From NCBI GenBank assembly GCA_965153355.1, contig OZ231126.1:84010001-84074000 (forward strand): a DNA stretch of 64,000 nucleotides. Direction: 5' to 3'. This document shows, piece after piece, positions 12,056 to 22,917 of this stretch. Below the pieces are notes generated by a model that did no database searches, was not told where the DNA came from, and saw only the letters and a program-made list of their open reading frames with translations. Origin of the DNA: Flaccisagitta enflata (lineage: Eukaryota; Chaetognatha; Sagittoidea; Aphragmophora). The translations under genes were made by a program, and so were the position numbers. Every line of letters starts with the position of its first letter. Position 1 is the stretch's first letter.

Positions 12056-12560
12056 TTTTAGCTGAAAATTTCATGCCTACTCTCAGGCCTGAAATTTACC
12101 CTCTCAGGCCTGAAATCTGCCCTCTCAGGCCATGAATCTGTGAGGGCAGATATCAGGCCTGAGAGGACAGATTTCAGGCCTGAGAGGGCAGACTTCAGGC
12201 CTGAAAGGGCAGACTTCAGGCCTGACAGGCCAGATTCAAGGCCTTAGAGGGCAGATTTCAGGTCTGAAAGGGTGAATTTCAGGCCTGAGAGGGCAGATTT
12301 CAGGCCTGAGAGGGCTTGGGGGGACGAACGGACAAACAGACGGATGGAATGACGAACAAAAGTCCCCTTGTGTTGTACAGGACTTCGTCCCCTTCGGGGC
12401 TGCAGCCCAAAAAGCAAGAATGCCGATTTAGAGGGCTTGAAGGGCAGAACTTTTTAAGGCTTGAGAGGGCTAAAATTTGTGTGGGGGGAGGATAGACAGA
12501 AAACAAAGACAAGAGAAAAATGTCCTGTGTAGAATCATAGGTCAACTGCCTCTCTGATAT
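12056..12560 (+). repeat. Two partial GP-family copies
   Basis: 12056-12402 holds about 13 units of CAGGCCTGAGAGGGCAGATTT (21-22 bp), a GGACAAACAGACGG block and the right arm AAAAGTCCCCTTGTGTTGTA ending near CTGCAGCCC. A second minisatellite tail runs on to about 12560 with GTGTAGAATCATAGGTC, the alternative GP arm. Confidence 0.6.
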
Positions 12561-13289
12561 TATTAGGTCTTAACCTTATTATTATTAGGTCTTATAGTCG
12601 GGGATCTTATGGAAATGCTGTGCAAAAATTTTCAGCAAGCTCTAGAAATTTGCAAACAGGACTATTTTTTCATGCTGAAGACAGCCAAACTATCCGTTTT
12701 TCAAAAATTTTTTAGCACCCCTTCTAAAAATCGCTTTTTAGGCCATTTTTTCACTTCAAAACCTCATAACGGGTACACTGTTCAGGTTGGCTCAACAAAA
12801 TTTTACATGGTGAAATATATGATATTTCTTTAGTTACATACCAAATTTCAGCTTAATCGGTTGAGTAGAAGCGGCGTTATTGAATTTTAAAGTCTAGGTA
12901 CCTTTTTTCAAAAAAATGCCAAAATTTTGAAAAGGGCTTTCCCTAGGCTAAATGGTTCAACTTCATGCCACAAGATTTTGCATGGTCAAATGTACGATAA
13001 AAACCGACTTGCATGTCAAATCCTAGCCTCTCAGCTCATATAGAAGCGGAGATATGAACGTTCAAAGTTAAGCATATTTTTTTGAAAAAAAATCAAAAAC
13101 TACAAAAAAATGATTTTTTCTCCTCAACGACAAATGCCACCAACCTGAAATTTTACATGATGAATTATATGATATTTTTTGAGTTGCCCACAAAATTTGA
13201 GCCTTAAAACTAAAATAGAAGCGGAGTTATTGTCATTTAAAGTCTAGGTACCCACTGTTCCAAAAAATGCAAAATCTTGAAAAGGGCTA

Positions 13290-15394
13290 CAGTACGAGAA
13301 TCAAAGAACTGGGTAACTGGAGGGAAGCCATATCTGTAAAACGGCTAGGATTCATGATCAAATTTTTTACCACAAAATGCACCTATAGGTGTACTATGTT
13401 GTTTAAGGTTTTGGAGCCATTCCAACAAATTCATTTCTTTTTTGTCCAAAAATTTTTTCCCTGTTTTTGGCTGATTTTGACCACAAAAATCACACTAAAA
13501 AAAAATTCTTTCACATGTATATTAGTTAGATGCGTTAACACAAATTTCATTTTTTGTTGGGGATTTTCCGCCAATTTTTGTGGCTATGGCACCCAAAACT
13601 CAAAAAACACAAAAAGTGGGATATTTCCTAAGATTTTCAATAAAATCCCTTGATTTTTGGTGTGGTAGTAGTTTTAGGATTCACTAATAAGTGTGCAAAA
13701 TTTCAGTTCTTGAAATGAATTTTTGATACAGAAATGAAATTTTTCACAAAATGCAAAATGCAATTTTTTTTTTCAAAAAAAATTTCAAATAAAAAAAAAT
13801 TGTTATTTTTTAAGACAAATAACAAATTAAGAGTTTCTAAAAAAAATTTTGAACTAGCCCTCTTAGAAAAAAAATTTTTTTCTCAAAATTTGTGAAAATG
13901 ACCCATTTTTTGAAGTTGAATAAAAACTGTTCCTGTCATCCGATCATCTTCATTTTTGGTGGAGTTGTTACCTGTTATCTACCCTAACTTCACCTAAAAT
14001 TTGAGCTCACTGCGACTAACGGTTGCGGAGATATTGACGTTCAAAGTTACTTTGTCAGAGCAAAATCAGCAAAATTGACATTTTGGCCATTTTTGAGCTT
14101 TTATAAAATTGTATTTTTTCCTTCACACACCTCCATTTTGGCTGAAGTTACTCATGTTTATGCAAATATTCATATTCCAAAATTTCACACTTGTCAGTTA
14201 AGCCGTTTTACAGTTATGGTGGTCCAAAGTTTCAAAAAATGCAAATTTTTCAACAAAAACTACTGTGAAAATTTTTCAAAAAAATTGAAAAAAAAGTTTT
14301 CATCAGGGTTTTTGAGTTGGGAAAATAAAATAATTTCTAATTTTTTGGACCCCCCCTTTGGAGACCTTTTTTTGAAAAAATTTTCGCTGATTTTTCCGCC
14401 TAAGATTTGATTGAAAAATTTGCATTTTTTGAAACTTTGGACCACCATAACTGTAAAATGGCTTGACTGACAAGTGTGAAATTTTGCAATATGAATATAT
14501 GCATAAAAATGAGTAACTTCAGCCAAAATGGAGGTGTGTGAAGGAAAAAATACAATTTTATAAAAGCTCAAAAATGGCCAAAATGTCAATTTTGCTGATT
14601 TTGCTCTGACAAAGTAACTTTGAACGTCAATATCTCCGCAACCGTTAGTCGCAGTGAGCTCAAATTTTAGGTGAAGTTAGGGTAGATAACAGGTAACAAC
14701 TTTACCAAAAATGAAGATGATCGGATGACAGGAACAGTTTTTATTCAACTTCAAAAAATGGGTCATTTTCACAAATTTTGAGAAAAAAATTTTTTTAATA
14801 AGAGGGCTAGTTCAAAAATTTTTTTAGAAACTCATAATTTGTTATTTATTTTATCAAAAAATAACAATTGGCAAAATTTTTTATTTGAAAAAAAAAATTT
14901 TGACCAAAAATCGTCCTACATTGCATTTTGTGAAAAATTTAAAATTTCATAACTGTATCAAAAATTCATTTTAAGAGCTGAAATTTTGCACACTTATTAG
15001 TGAATCCTAAAACTACTACCACACCAAAAATCAAGGGATTTTATTGAAAATCTTAGGAAATATCCCACTTTTTGTGTTTTTTGAGTTTTGGGTGCCATAG
15101 CCACAAAAATTGGCGGAAAATCCCCAACAAAAAATGAAATTTGTGTTAAACTATCTAACTAATATACACATGAAAGAATTTTTTTTTAGTGTAATTTTTG
15201 TAGTCAAAATCAGCCAAAAACTGGAAAAAAAATTTTTGGACAAAAAAAAATGAATTTGTTGGAATGGCTCCAAAACCTTAAACAACATAGTACACCTATA
15301 GGTGCATTTTGTGGTAAAAAATTTGATCATGAATCCTAGCCGTTTTACAGATATGGCTTCCCTCCAGTTACCCAGTTCTTTGATTCTCGTACTG
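13290..15394. mobile_element. 2.1 kb TA-flanked foldback element (Tc1/mariner type)
   Basis: Ends are CAGTACGAGAATCAAAGAAC and its complement, with TA on both sides (13288-13289, 15395-15396). Arms of about 960 bp (13290-14252 and 14410-15394) are nearly perfect inverted copies around a loop of about 157 bp. The right arm of the host palindrome reads straight through at about 23490-23500, giving a related empty site. TA duplication and CAGT ends fit a non-autonomous Tc1/mariner element. Confidence 0.85.
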
Positions 15395-15962
15395 TATGCC
15401 TAGGCCAAATGATTTGGCCGATTGACACAAAATTTGACATGGTGATAAGCATTATTATCACCTAATTCCAAGTCAAATCTGAGCTATTAAACCCTTATCA
15501 AAACAGAGTTATGAATTTTTAAAGATTTACCATTACTTTTGGAAAAAAAACAACAAAAATAGAAAAAGTACCATTACTTCTGAACCATAGTAGCCACGGA
15601 GATAAAATTTGACATGATGAATTGTGTGATATTTACAACTCTACATGCCAATTTTATCTAGCTCACACTGAGGCCGATATTTAGGCTCTCATAGTCTAAA
15701 CCCTCCATAAAAATGGCTTAAAATGACTATTTTTTCAACTTTTTGGCCTAAAAACCCATTTTCAGTTCATCCACTGGTCCTTAATTGGGGATTTTCCTCT
15801 TACTGGATCTAATCTATCGCTAACCTAAGAAAATTTGATGATTGGAGATCTAGAAAGGCTGATATGAAGCCTAACAGAGCAAAATTTTTGTCTGGAAGGC
15901 CTGATTTTGGACTGTGTAGACTGATTTAAGGTGTGAGGATTTGAGGTGTAAGGGAGGATTTA

Positions 15963-16110
15963 AGTTGCCCAAAAGCAGGACATGGGCAACAGTCCAAAAG
16001 GGCTGATGCCCTGTAGGACACAGGAGTGAATTTCCTTATATATATCCTACTGTTTGTCTGTATGTCCATCCATCTGTATATCTGTCTGTACGTCCTCACT
16101 TGGCTTCTGA
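15963..16110 (+). repeat. GP fragment in left arm of giant palindrome
   Basis: GGGCTGATGCCCTGTAGGAC and ACAGGAGTGAATTTCC, then CTGTCTGTATGTCCATCC. The mirror copy lies at 22795-22917, so this GP fragment was present before, or formed with, the inverted duplication. Confidence 0.6.
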
Positions 16111-16591
16111 GGCCCTAATCCAGTGTTTTTAGTTGAATAAATGCAACGCTTGAACTTGCTGTGTCAGTCTGTCAGTCTATTGGTAAGTCAGTTGGTGACC
16201 AAATCAAAATACAGGTTCTTTGGTCATATCTAGGCATTTAAAGGTGATTATAGGTATTCAAAAGGGGAGTAAAGGTCATTAGGTTATTTAGGTAATTCTA
16301 GATCATAATAGATAATCATGTAATCATAGGTTATTATGGGTAATTCTTACTACGTAGTAATTAAAAGGTATTTATAGGTATTGAACAGGAAGATGCAGGT
16401 AATAAGTAATTGTAGGAAAATATAGCCACTTTTTATTACCTTTATTATCTTTATTGCCCTAGATACCATGGAACTAAGGTTTGTTGACCTTGTTTGGCGG
16501 AAATCAGGTCTAAGAAACCTGAATCATCCCTCTAAGACCCTAAATCACCCCTCTTTTACTACATCTACCTGGTAATACCTACAATTACCTA

Positions 16592-17208
16592 CAGTACCTT
16601 CCGAGCAAACCCGACTAAAACTGGAGGATTAATTTTTGTTACTTTAATTGCATTTCCCAAACTTCATTTTTTATATTAACTTAATTAAAAGATACTTAAT
16701 TCCTTGAACATATTTAGCTGTTAAAAAGAATAACTCGTGAAATCAAAGTGCATGAAGACATCAATATGGAGTGTTCTAACCCAGACCATTGAATTCAGCA
16801 GAAAATTTTACCTATCCTAAAGTACAAGAACAGCTCAATCAGACAATCATTTCAGATTTTACAGCTATTTTAAGTTTTTAAGGACATTTGTCTCAAAATA
16901 ATTTAGGACAATTGTCCTTAAGAATTTTAAATGGCCATAGAACCTAAAATAATTGTCTGATTTAGCTGTTCTTGTAGTCTAGGATAGGTAAAATTATCTG
17001 CTGAATCCAATGGTCTGGGTTAGAACACTCCATATTGATGTCTTCATGCACTTTGATTTCACGAGCTATTTTTTCTGACAGCTAAATATGTTCAAGGAAT
17101 TAAGTATTTTTTAATTAAGTTAGATACAAAAAATGAAGTTTGGAAAATGAAATTAAAGCAACAAAAATTAATCCTCCAGTTTTAGTTGGGTTTGCTCGGA
17201 AGGTACTG
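16592..17208. mobile_element. 617-bp TA-flanked foldback element
   Basis: Ends CAGTACCTTCCGAGC / GCTCGGAAGGTACTG are flanked by TA (16590-16591 and 17209-17210). Almost the whole element is an inverted repeat around a short loop near 16880-16915. It shares the CAGTACnnnnC start with the 13290 element but differs inside. Confidence 0.85.
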
Positions 17209-17329
17209 TATAAATAAGTATGATTACCAGAGTACCTTTACATATTCATATTCCGTTTTCCATTGATCATCCAAACATCTAAAGTAATGGAGACCTATAT
17301 GACCCTTCGCTAACAGTTGGACAGAGATG

Positions 17330-17520
17330 GAAAAACCCAAATCTCAGCTTCCAGGTTCAAAACTCAGCCTCCAGGTACCTATCTCAGCTTAAGGCTCAAA
17401 TCTGAGCTTGAAGCTTAAAGCTTTGGAGCCACTGCCCCTCTTACTACCACACATTCACAAACACTCATGTAGGGGCCAAAGATACTGCTGACCATCTAAT
17501 ACTTTTGCAACTATTCAAGA
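17330..17520 (-). repeat. GP-family partial copy
   Basis: Minisatellite units (ATCTCAGCTTCCAGGTTCAA-like) run into GCCACTGCCCCTCTT and the reverse-oriented left module ACTGCTGACCATCTAATAC followed by TTTTGCAACTA. Confidence 0.6.
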
Positions 17521-17699
17521 ATTGCACTCCTCCTTCCACTCCCATGCTGAAACTACCACTCTCACCCACTTCTTTTTCTTCACTTCTTTTTCTTCATTTC
17601 TGGTTGAAAGAGGCAAGGGGTAATTAAAGTCAAAAACAAAGTTTCTTTATGGCTTTTGAAACATAGTTTTTTTTTCAGATATTCAAGATGCTCACTTTG

Positions 17700-17990
17700 G
17701 CCATCCTCATTGGGCAGTGGCCCTAAAGGGGCCTATGATTTCACATGAGGTAATTTGTTTTTCAATTTTTCCACTTCCCCTCCCTCCGGCCATACTTCTT
17801 ATGGCCCAAGATTTGATTCAAAGGGCATCTTATCAAACCTCTTTTCACTGCCTCCTGAAGCCCAAATCAAACATCCAAGACTCCAATTAAAGCTGTTCAC
17901 GCCTGATACTAATTCCCCATAGCCCCTAACTTGGTCTTCTGAACCACTAATCAAGCCTCCTAGTGCAGAGTCGACCTACCAACCAACACA
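17700..17990 (+). repeat. GP-family partial copy
   Basis: GGGCAGTGGCCCTAAAGGGG and CCTATGATTTCACATG start it, followed by a decayed minisatellite (GAAGCCCAAATCAAACATCC-like units). There is no right end. Confidence 0.5.
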
Positions 17991-18019
17991 GCAAGGTGTA
18001 GAGTCGCGTGTCAGTGACT
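17985..18019 (+). repeat. HP-family hairpin-end fragment
   Basis: ACAGCAAGGTGTAGAGTCGC then GTGTCAGTGACTAAAAAG: the HP end with a decayed stem. Confidence 0.5.
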
Positions 18020-18177
18020 AAAAAGAAGCTAGATCAGAGACATAGCAACATTGATCTGTTTGGCCAAGGGCCAAGTTGCTCAATGCAGCACCTGAATAGC
18101 CTCAGCAAATTATAATTGACAATTTGGGATTAGAAACCATTGACCATATGATGCATCAGTGTCCTGTTGGAACACTT

Positions 18178-18812
18178 TTTGGGCAGCGGCCCCAAAGGGC
18201 CGACGTCCTGTAGGACACAGGGGTGAATTTCCTTATGTTCATCCATCTATCTGTCTGTCTGTCCATTTGTCCGTCCATCTGTCCGTCTGTCCATCTGTCC
18301 GTCTGTCCATCCGTCCAACATTTGTCCGTACGCCGTCTGTCCAAACGCCAACCCCCCCAAGCTTCTCAATTCTTGAATTCCCATTGAATAACATGAGAAA
18401 ATGACAAAACACAAACTTCCCATAGAATAACATTGAAACTTTACAAAAAAATAGAAAAATGCAAATTTCCCATCAAATAACATGGAAAATTAACAGAAAA
18501 ATGTACAAAATGCATATTTCCAATTGGATAACATAGACAATTGATAAAACAATGAAAAAAAAATTTCTCACTGAATAACATGGAAAATTGACCAGAAATT
18601 GATGAAAAAAGTTTAACTCACACAACATGGAAAATTGCCCAAACGGCCTGAAATATGCCTTCTCAGGACAAAAAGAAATTCACCCTTGTGTCCTACTGGA
18701 TATCGGCCCTTTGGGGCTGCTGCCTCGCTCTCAATTCACTTCTTCAGCTGATCATTCAAAGCAGGGCATTGGGTACCACTGACCATGTGCTATCCTTGGA
18801 TGACTTGTTTCA
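18178..18812 (-). repeat. GP-family repeat with 60-bp-class tandem core
   Basis: Left arm GGGCAGCGGCCCCAAAGGGC with CTGTAGGACACAGGGG; right arm TGTCCTACTGGATATCGGCC with GGGCTGCTGCC; then the reversed module GGTACCACTGACCATG. The core is a CCATCTGTCC run followed by about four diverged units of roughly 60 bp centred on CCCATNNAATAACATGGAAA (18380-18640). Confidence 0.75.
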
Positions 18813-18872
18813 AATTGCACTCAATATTAAACCATATCTCCCAATGAGCGCCCAATCCTCTTCTCTGTTTTT

Positions 18873-19010
18873 GAGCAGCGGCCCCAAAGTTCTGTAGCCT
18901 GGAATCTGCCCTCTCGGGCCTGAAATCTGCTCTCTCAGACCTTGAATCTGCCCTCTCAGACCTGAAACAGGACCCCTCAGGCCCTAAATCTTCCCTCTCA
19001 GATTCAAGGC
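18873..19010 (+). repeat. GP-family fragment
   Basis: GAGCAGCGGCCCCAAAGTTC, then five or six CTGCCCTCTCAGACCTGAAA units. No right end. Confidence 0.5.
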
Positions 19011-19014
19011 CTTC

Positions 19015-19230
19015 AAAGTTCTAACCTATCTCAATAGATCGGCTCAGATCAGCTCAATCGGTCCATTTTTACAGGTTTTATGGCCATTTTAAGTTTTGCC
19101 AAAAAAATAATTTGCATAATTTTTGTTTATTAAACATAGCCATAAAACCTGTAAAAATGGTCCGATTGAGCTGATTTTTTTTTAGAATTGTAAAAAATTT
19201 TTCACCCTATCTGATGAAAATGGTTAGAAC
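19015..19230. repeat. Small inverted repeat
   Basis: AGCTCAATCGGTCCATTTTT and AGGTTTTATGGCCAT on the left mirror ATGGCTATAAAACCT-like sequence and AAAAATGGTCCGATTGAGCT on the right, with GTTCTAACC / GGTTAGAAC further out. Confidence 0.65.
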
Positions 19231-20676
19231 CTTGAAAAATGAAGTCTTGATGAGGTCAAGTCACAAGTTGAGGTTTAAGAGACGCAAATGCATTCACTCA
19301 ATAGAGCAACTTTTAATAAGCCTAGATCTCAAATATTTCATGATACAAATGAAAATAGGATACCTAAAATCTATCCTCCAGCCTAGGTCGTCATTGCTCC
19401 CATTGTACTGTACCTAAAATCCTCTTTTAATGCCTAAAAAGGACTAAAGAACCTGTATTTTAATTTGGTTACCAACAGACTGACCAATAGACTGACAGAC
19501 TGACACAGCAAGTCCAAGATTTGCGTTCATTCAACTAAAAACAATGGATTAGGGTCTGAGAAGCCGGGTGAAGACGTACAGTAGATGCTATGTTTATCCC
19601 TTCACGGGTGCGGGCTACCTGTACCTGGACGGAATTTACTATTTTTATGTTTTTATAACGTAAAACAAAACAGTGGCAAACTTTTTGACCAATTTTGGAT
19701 ACCGCGAGTTCCATTTATTTATCACCACTCCAAGGTGGTTGTGGTGAAAATGTTGAAATTTGGTCACTTTGGGCTCAAAATTGGGCCAGTTTGGTTTTGA
19801 AATTTGGCCCAAAATCTGTGAGATTATGAAACTAGAGCTCAAGAGCTAACCAGTGGTGCAATTCGCATGTTGCTATCGTTTTTTGTTCAGATTTGAGAGC
19901 TTTTCAAAGATGGAAGGGTATGAGGGTATTTTAACCAGATGAATTTGGTGGTCAATTTTGACATTTCTTATAATTTTTGATATATCTCCGCTTTGGATGG
20001 ACAAATTTGGATGAAATTGGTGACCAAATTGAAGAGTTTTTGATGCTCTGACTGAATCTGGTAAAATTTTTGATCGATATGACCCTCAAAATTTTTGGGA
20101 GACTCTAGAAGCAGATGCTAAAAAGTGGATTTTTGTTGCCATTTTGGCTACTTTGGTCAAATAATTTGGTTACTTCCGAGATAGAAAATGACAAAAAATC
20201 AGTGGGCAAATTAAACTACTGTTCAAGATCTAATGAATGGTGCAATCGGCATGTCAATAGGTCAAAGCATTTAGATTTGGCAAAGCTTCAAAGATCAGTG
20301 GGTATGATAAAATGACATTTTTTGGTAATTTTGGTCATTTTGGGGTCAAAATTGGGCCACTTCCCTTTGTAGATTTGATCCAAAATCTGTGAGATTATAA
20401 AACTAGAACTCAAGAGCTAACCAGTGGTGCAATCCGCATGTTGCTATCGTTTTTTGTTAAGATTTGACAGCTTTTCAAAGATGGAAGGGTACAAGGGTTA
20501 AATTACCAGATGAATTGGGTGGTCAATTTGGACATTTTTTTCAATTTTTGATATATCTCTGCTTTGGATGGACGAATTTGGATAAAATTGGTGACCAAAT
20601 TGAAGAGTTTTTGATGCTCTAACTGAATTCGATATGACCCTCAAAATTTTTGGGAGACTCTAGAAGCAGGTGCTAA

Positions 20677-21260
20677 TAGTCGCAAAAGCGTTACATGGTC
20701 AGCGGTACCCGATGCCCCTTTGTTGGTTTATGTTGGCATGAGATGATAAGTGGGGCAGCAGCCCCTATGGGGCCAATGACCTATGATTCCATGCTGGACA
20801 ATTGCAGGATCTTTAAGACCTTATTTTGGGTCCAAGTAGCCTGAGTTGAGGTCTGAGTTGCCTGATTTGAGGTCTAAGATGCCTGATCTGAGAGGTTTGA
20901 GAAATTGGTGTTGGGGCTCAGAGGCCTGAATTTGAGCTCAAGGCCTGATTATGGGCTGGGAAGGCCTGATTTGAGGTCTGGAAGGCCTGATCAGGGGTCC
21001 AAAAGGCCTGATTTAGGGTCGGCTTAGGCCTGATTTGGGGTCTGAAAGGCCTTATTGAGGTTCTGAAAGGCCTAAATTGAGGTCTAAAATGTCTGATTTA
21101 GGATCTGATAGGCCTGATTGGGGTCAGAAAGGATTAATTCAAGGCCCAGGAGGCCATGTTCTAGGCATGGGGGGGACAGACAGATGGACGGACGGACAGA
21201 AACCAGAAAATTTGCCCTTTGTGGAATCATAGGTCATCGGCTCCTCTGGGGCCGCTGCCC
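20677..21260 (+). repeat. GP-family repeat inserted in the left arm of the 3.2 kb foldback
   Basis: Starts TAGTCGCAAAAGCGTTACAT and ends GGGGCCGCTGCCC. The opposite arm at 22245-22260 reads GGTGCTAAAAAGTGAA (complement) without the insert, whereas here GGTGCTAA and AAAAAGTGAA are split. The core is about 14 units of roughly 22 bp (GGCCTGATTTGAGGTCTGAA). This is the best evidence for the ends of a GP element. Confidence 0.85.
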
Positions 21261-21420
21261 AAAAAGTGAATTTTTTCGCCCTTTTGGCTACTTTGGTCAA
21301 ATAATTTGGGCACTTCCGAGATAGTAAATGACAAAAAATCAGTGGGCATTTTCTAAAAGAAATATAGCAATAGGAAGCAGCAAAAAATTATCTTATAATG
21401 CTGTGTTCTTCAATTGATTT

Positions 21421-21450
21421 TTAGTCGCGTGCACAAGACGTTATAACCCG
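21421..21450 (-). repeat. HP-family hairpin-end remnant
   Basis: TTTTAGTCGCGTGCACAAGA then CGTTATAACCCGCTACATC resembles the left end of the reverse HP copy at 46138. It lies in the loop of the 3.2 kb foldback. Confidence 0.45.
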
Positions 21451-22799
21451 CTACATCAGTTGGCCCAAAATGACCAAAATAACTAATAAATGTCATTTTA
21501 TCATACCCACTGATCTTTGAAGCTTTGCCAAATCTATATGCTTTAACCTATTGACATTCCAATTGCACCATTGGTTAGATCTTGAACAGTAGTTTAATTT
21601 GCTGATATTTTATCATTTTCTATCTCGGAAGTGCCCAAATTATTTGACCAAAGTAGCCAAAAGGGCAAAAAAATTCACTTTTTATCATCTGCTTTTAGAG
21701 TCTCCCAAAAATTTTGAGTGTCATAACGATCAAAAATATTACCAGATTCAGTTAGAGCATCAAAAACTCTTCAATTTGGTCACCAATTTCATCCAAATTT
21801 GTCCATCCAAAGCAAAGATATATCAAAAATTGTGAAAAATGTCAAAATTGACCACCAAATTCATCTGGTAATAAAACCCTCATACCCTTCCATCTTTGAA
21901 AAACTCTCAAATCTTAACAAAATACGATAGCAACATGCGGATTGCACCACTGGTTAGCTCTTGAGCTCTAGTTTTATAATCTCATAGATTTCGGGTCAAA
22001 TTTATAAAGGGAAGTGGCCCGATTTTGACCCCAAAATGACCAAAATTACCAAAAAATGTCATTTTATCATACCCTTTGATCTTTGAAGCTTTGCCAAATC
22101 TAAATGCTTTGACCTATAGACATGCCGATTGCACCATTGGTTAGATCTTGAACAGAAGTTTAATTTGCCCACTGATTTTTTGTCATTTTCTATCTCGGAA
22201 GTACCCAAATTATTTGACCAAAGTAGCCAAAATGGCGAAAAAATTCACTTTTTAGCACCTGCTTCTAGAGTCTCCCAAAAATTTTGAGGGTCATATCAAT
22301 CAAAAATTTTACCAGATTCAGTTAGAGCATCAAAAACTCTTCAATTTGGTCACCAATTTCATCCAAAATTGTCCATCCAAAGCGGAGATATATCAAAAAT
22401 TGTAAAAAATGTCAAAATTGACCACCAAATTCATCTGGTTAAAAAACCCTCATACCCTTCCATCTTTGAAAAGCTCTCAAATCTTAACAAAAAACGATAG
22501 CAACATGCGGATTGCACCACTGGTTAGCTCTTGAGCTCTAGTTTCATAATCTCACAGATTTTGGGTCAAATTTCAAAATCCAAGTGGCCCGATTTTGAGC
22601 CCAAAGTGACCAAATTTCAACATTTTCACCACAACCACCTTGGAGTGGTGATTAATAAATGGAACTCGCGGTATCCAAAATTGGTCAAAAAGTTTGCCAC
22701 TGTTTTGTTTTACGTTATAAAAACATAAAAATAGTAAATTCCGTCCAGGTACAGGTAGCCCACACCCGTGAAGGGGTAAACATACTATCTAACGTACAG

Positions 22800-22917
22800 A
22801 CAGATGTACAGATGGATGGACATGGAGACAAACAGAAGGATATAAGGAAATTCACTCCTGTGTCCTACAGGACATCAGGCCTTTTGGACTGTTACCCATG
22901 TCCTGCTTTTGGGCAAC
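22800..22917 (-). repeat. GP fragment in right arm of giant palindrome
   Basis: Mirror of 15963-16110: ATAAGGAAATTCACTCCTG, TGTCCTACAGGACATCAGGC and CATGTCCTGCTTTTGGGCAA. Confidence 0.6.

Larger units (their letters stand above)
19582..22791. mobile_element. 3.2 kb hAT-like foldback element with 8-bp target duplication
   Basis: Flanked by the exact 8-bp direct repeat ACGTACAG (19574-19581 and 22792-22799). Termini are TAGATGCTATGTTTATCCC and the complement of TAGATAGTATGTTTACCCC. The left arm of the host palindrome gives a related empty site (GACGTACAGACAG as complement, near 16085-16095). Each arm is a tandem duplication of a unit of about 570 bp (GTGGTGCAATYCGCATGTTG at 19852 and 20424, mirrored on the right). 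The 8-bp duplication and TAG-start ends suggest hAT affiliation. No transposase was seen. Confidence 0.85.

Noticed and set aside
13267-14589. Phe/Lys-rich open frames of 109-128 codons in the foldback
   Set aside because: Frames mirror each other in the two arms (the same peptide appears from both strands). A/T-rich composition and lack of domains argue against coding.
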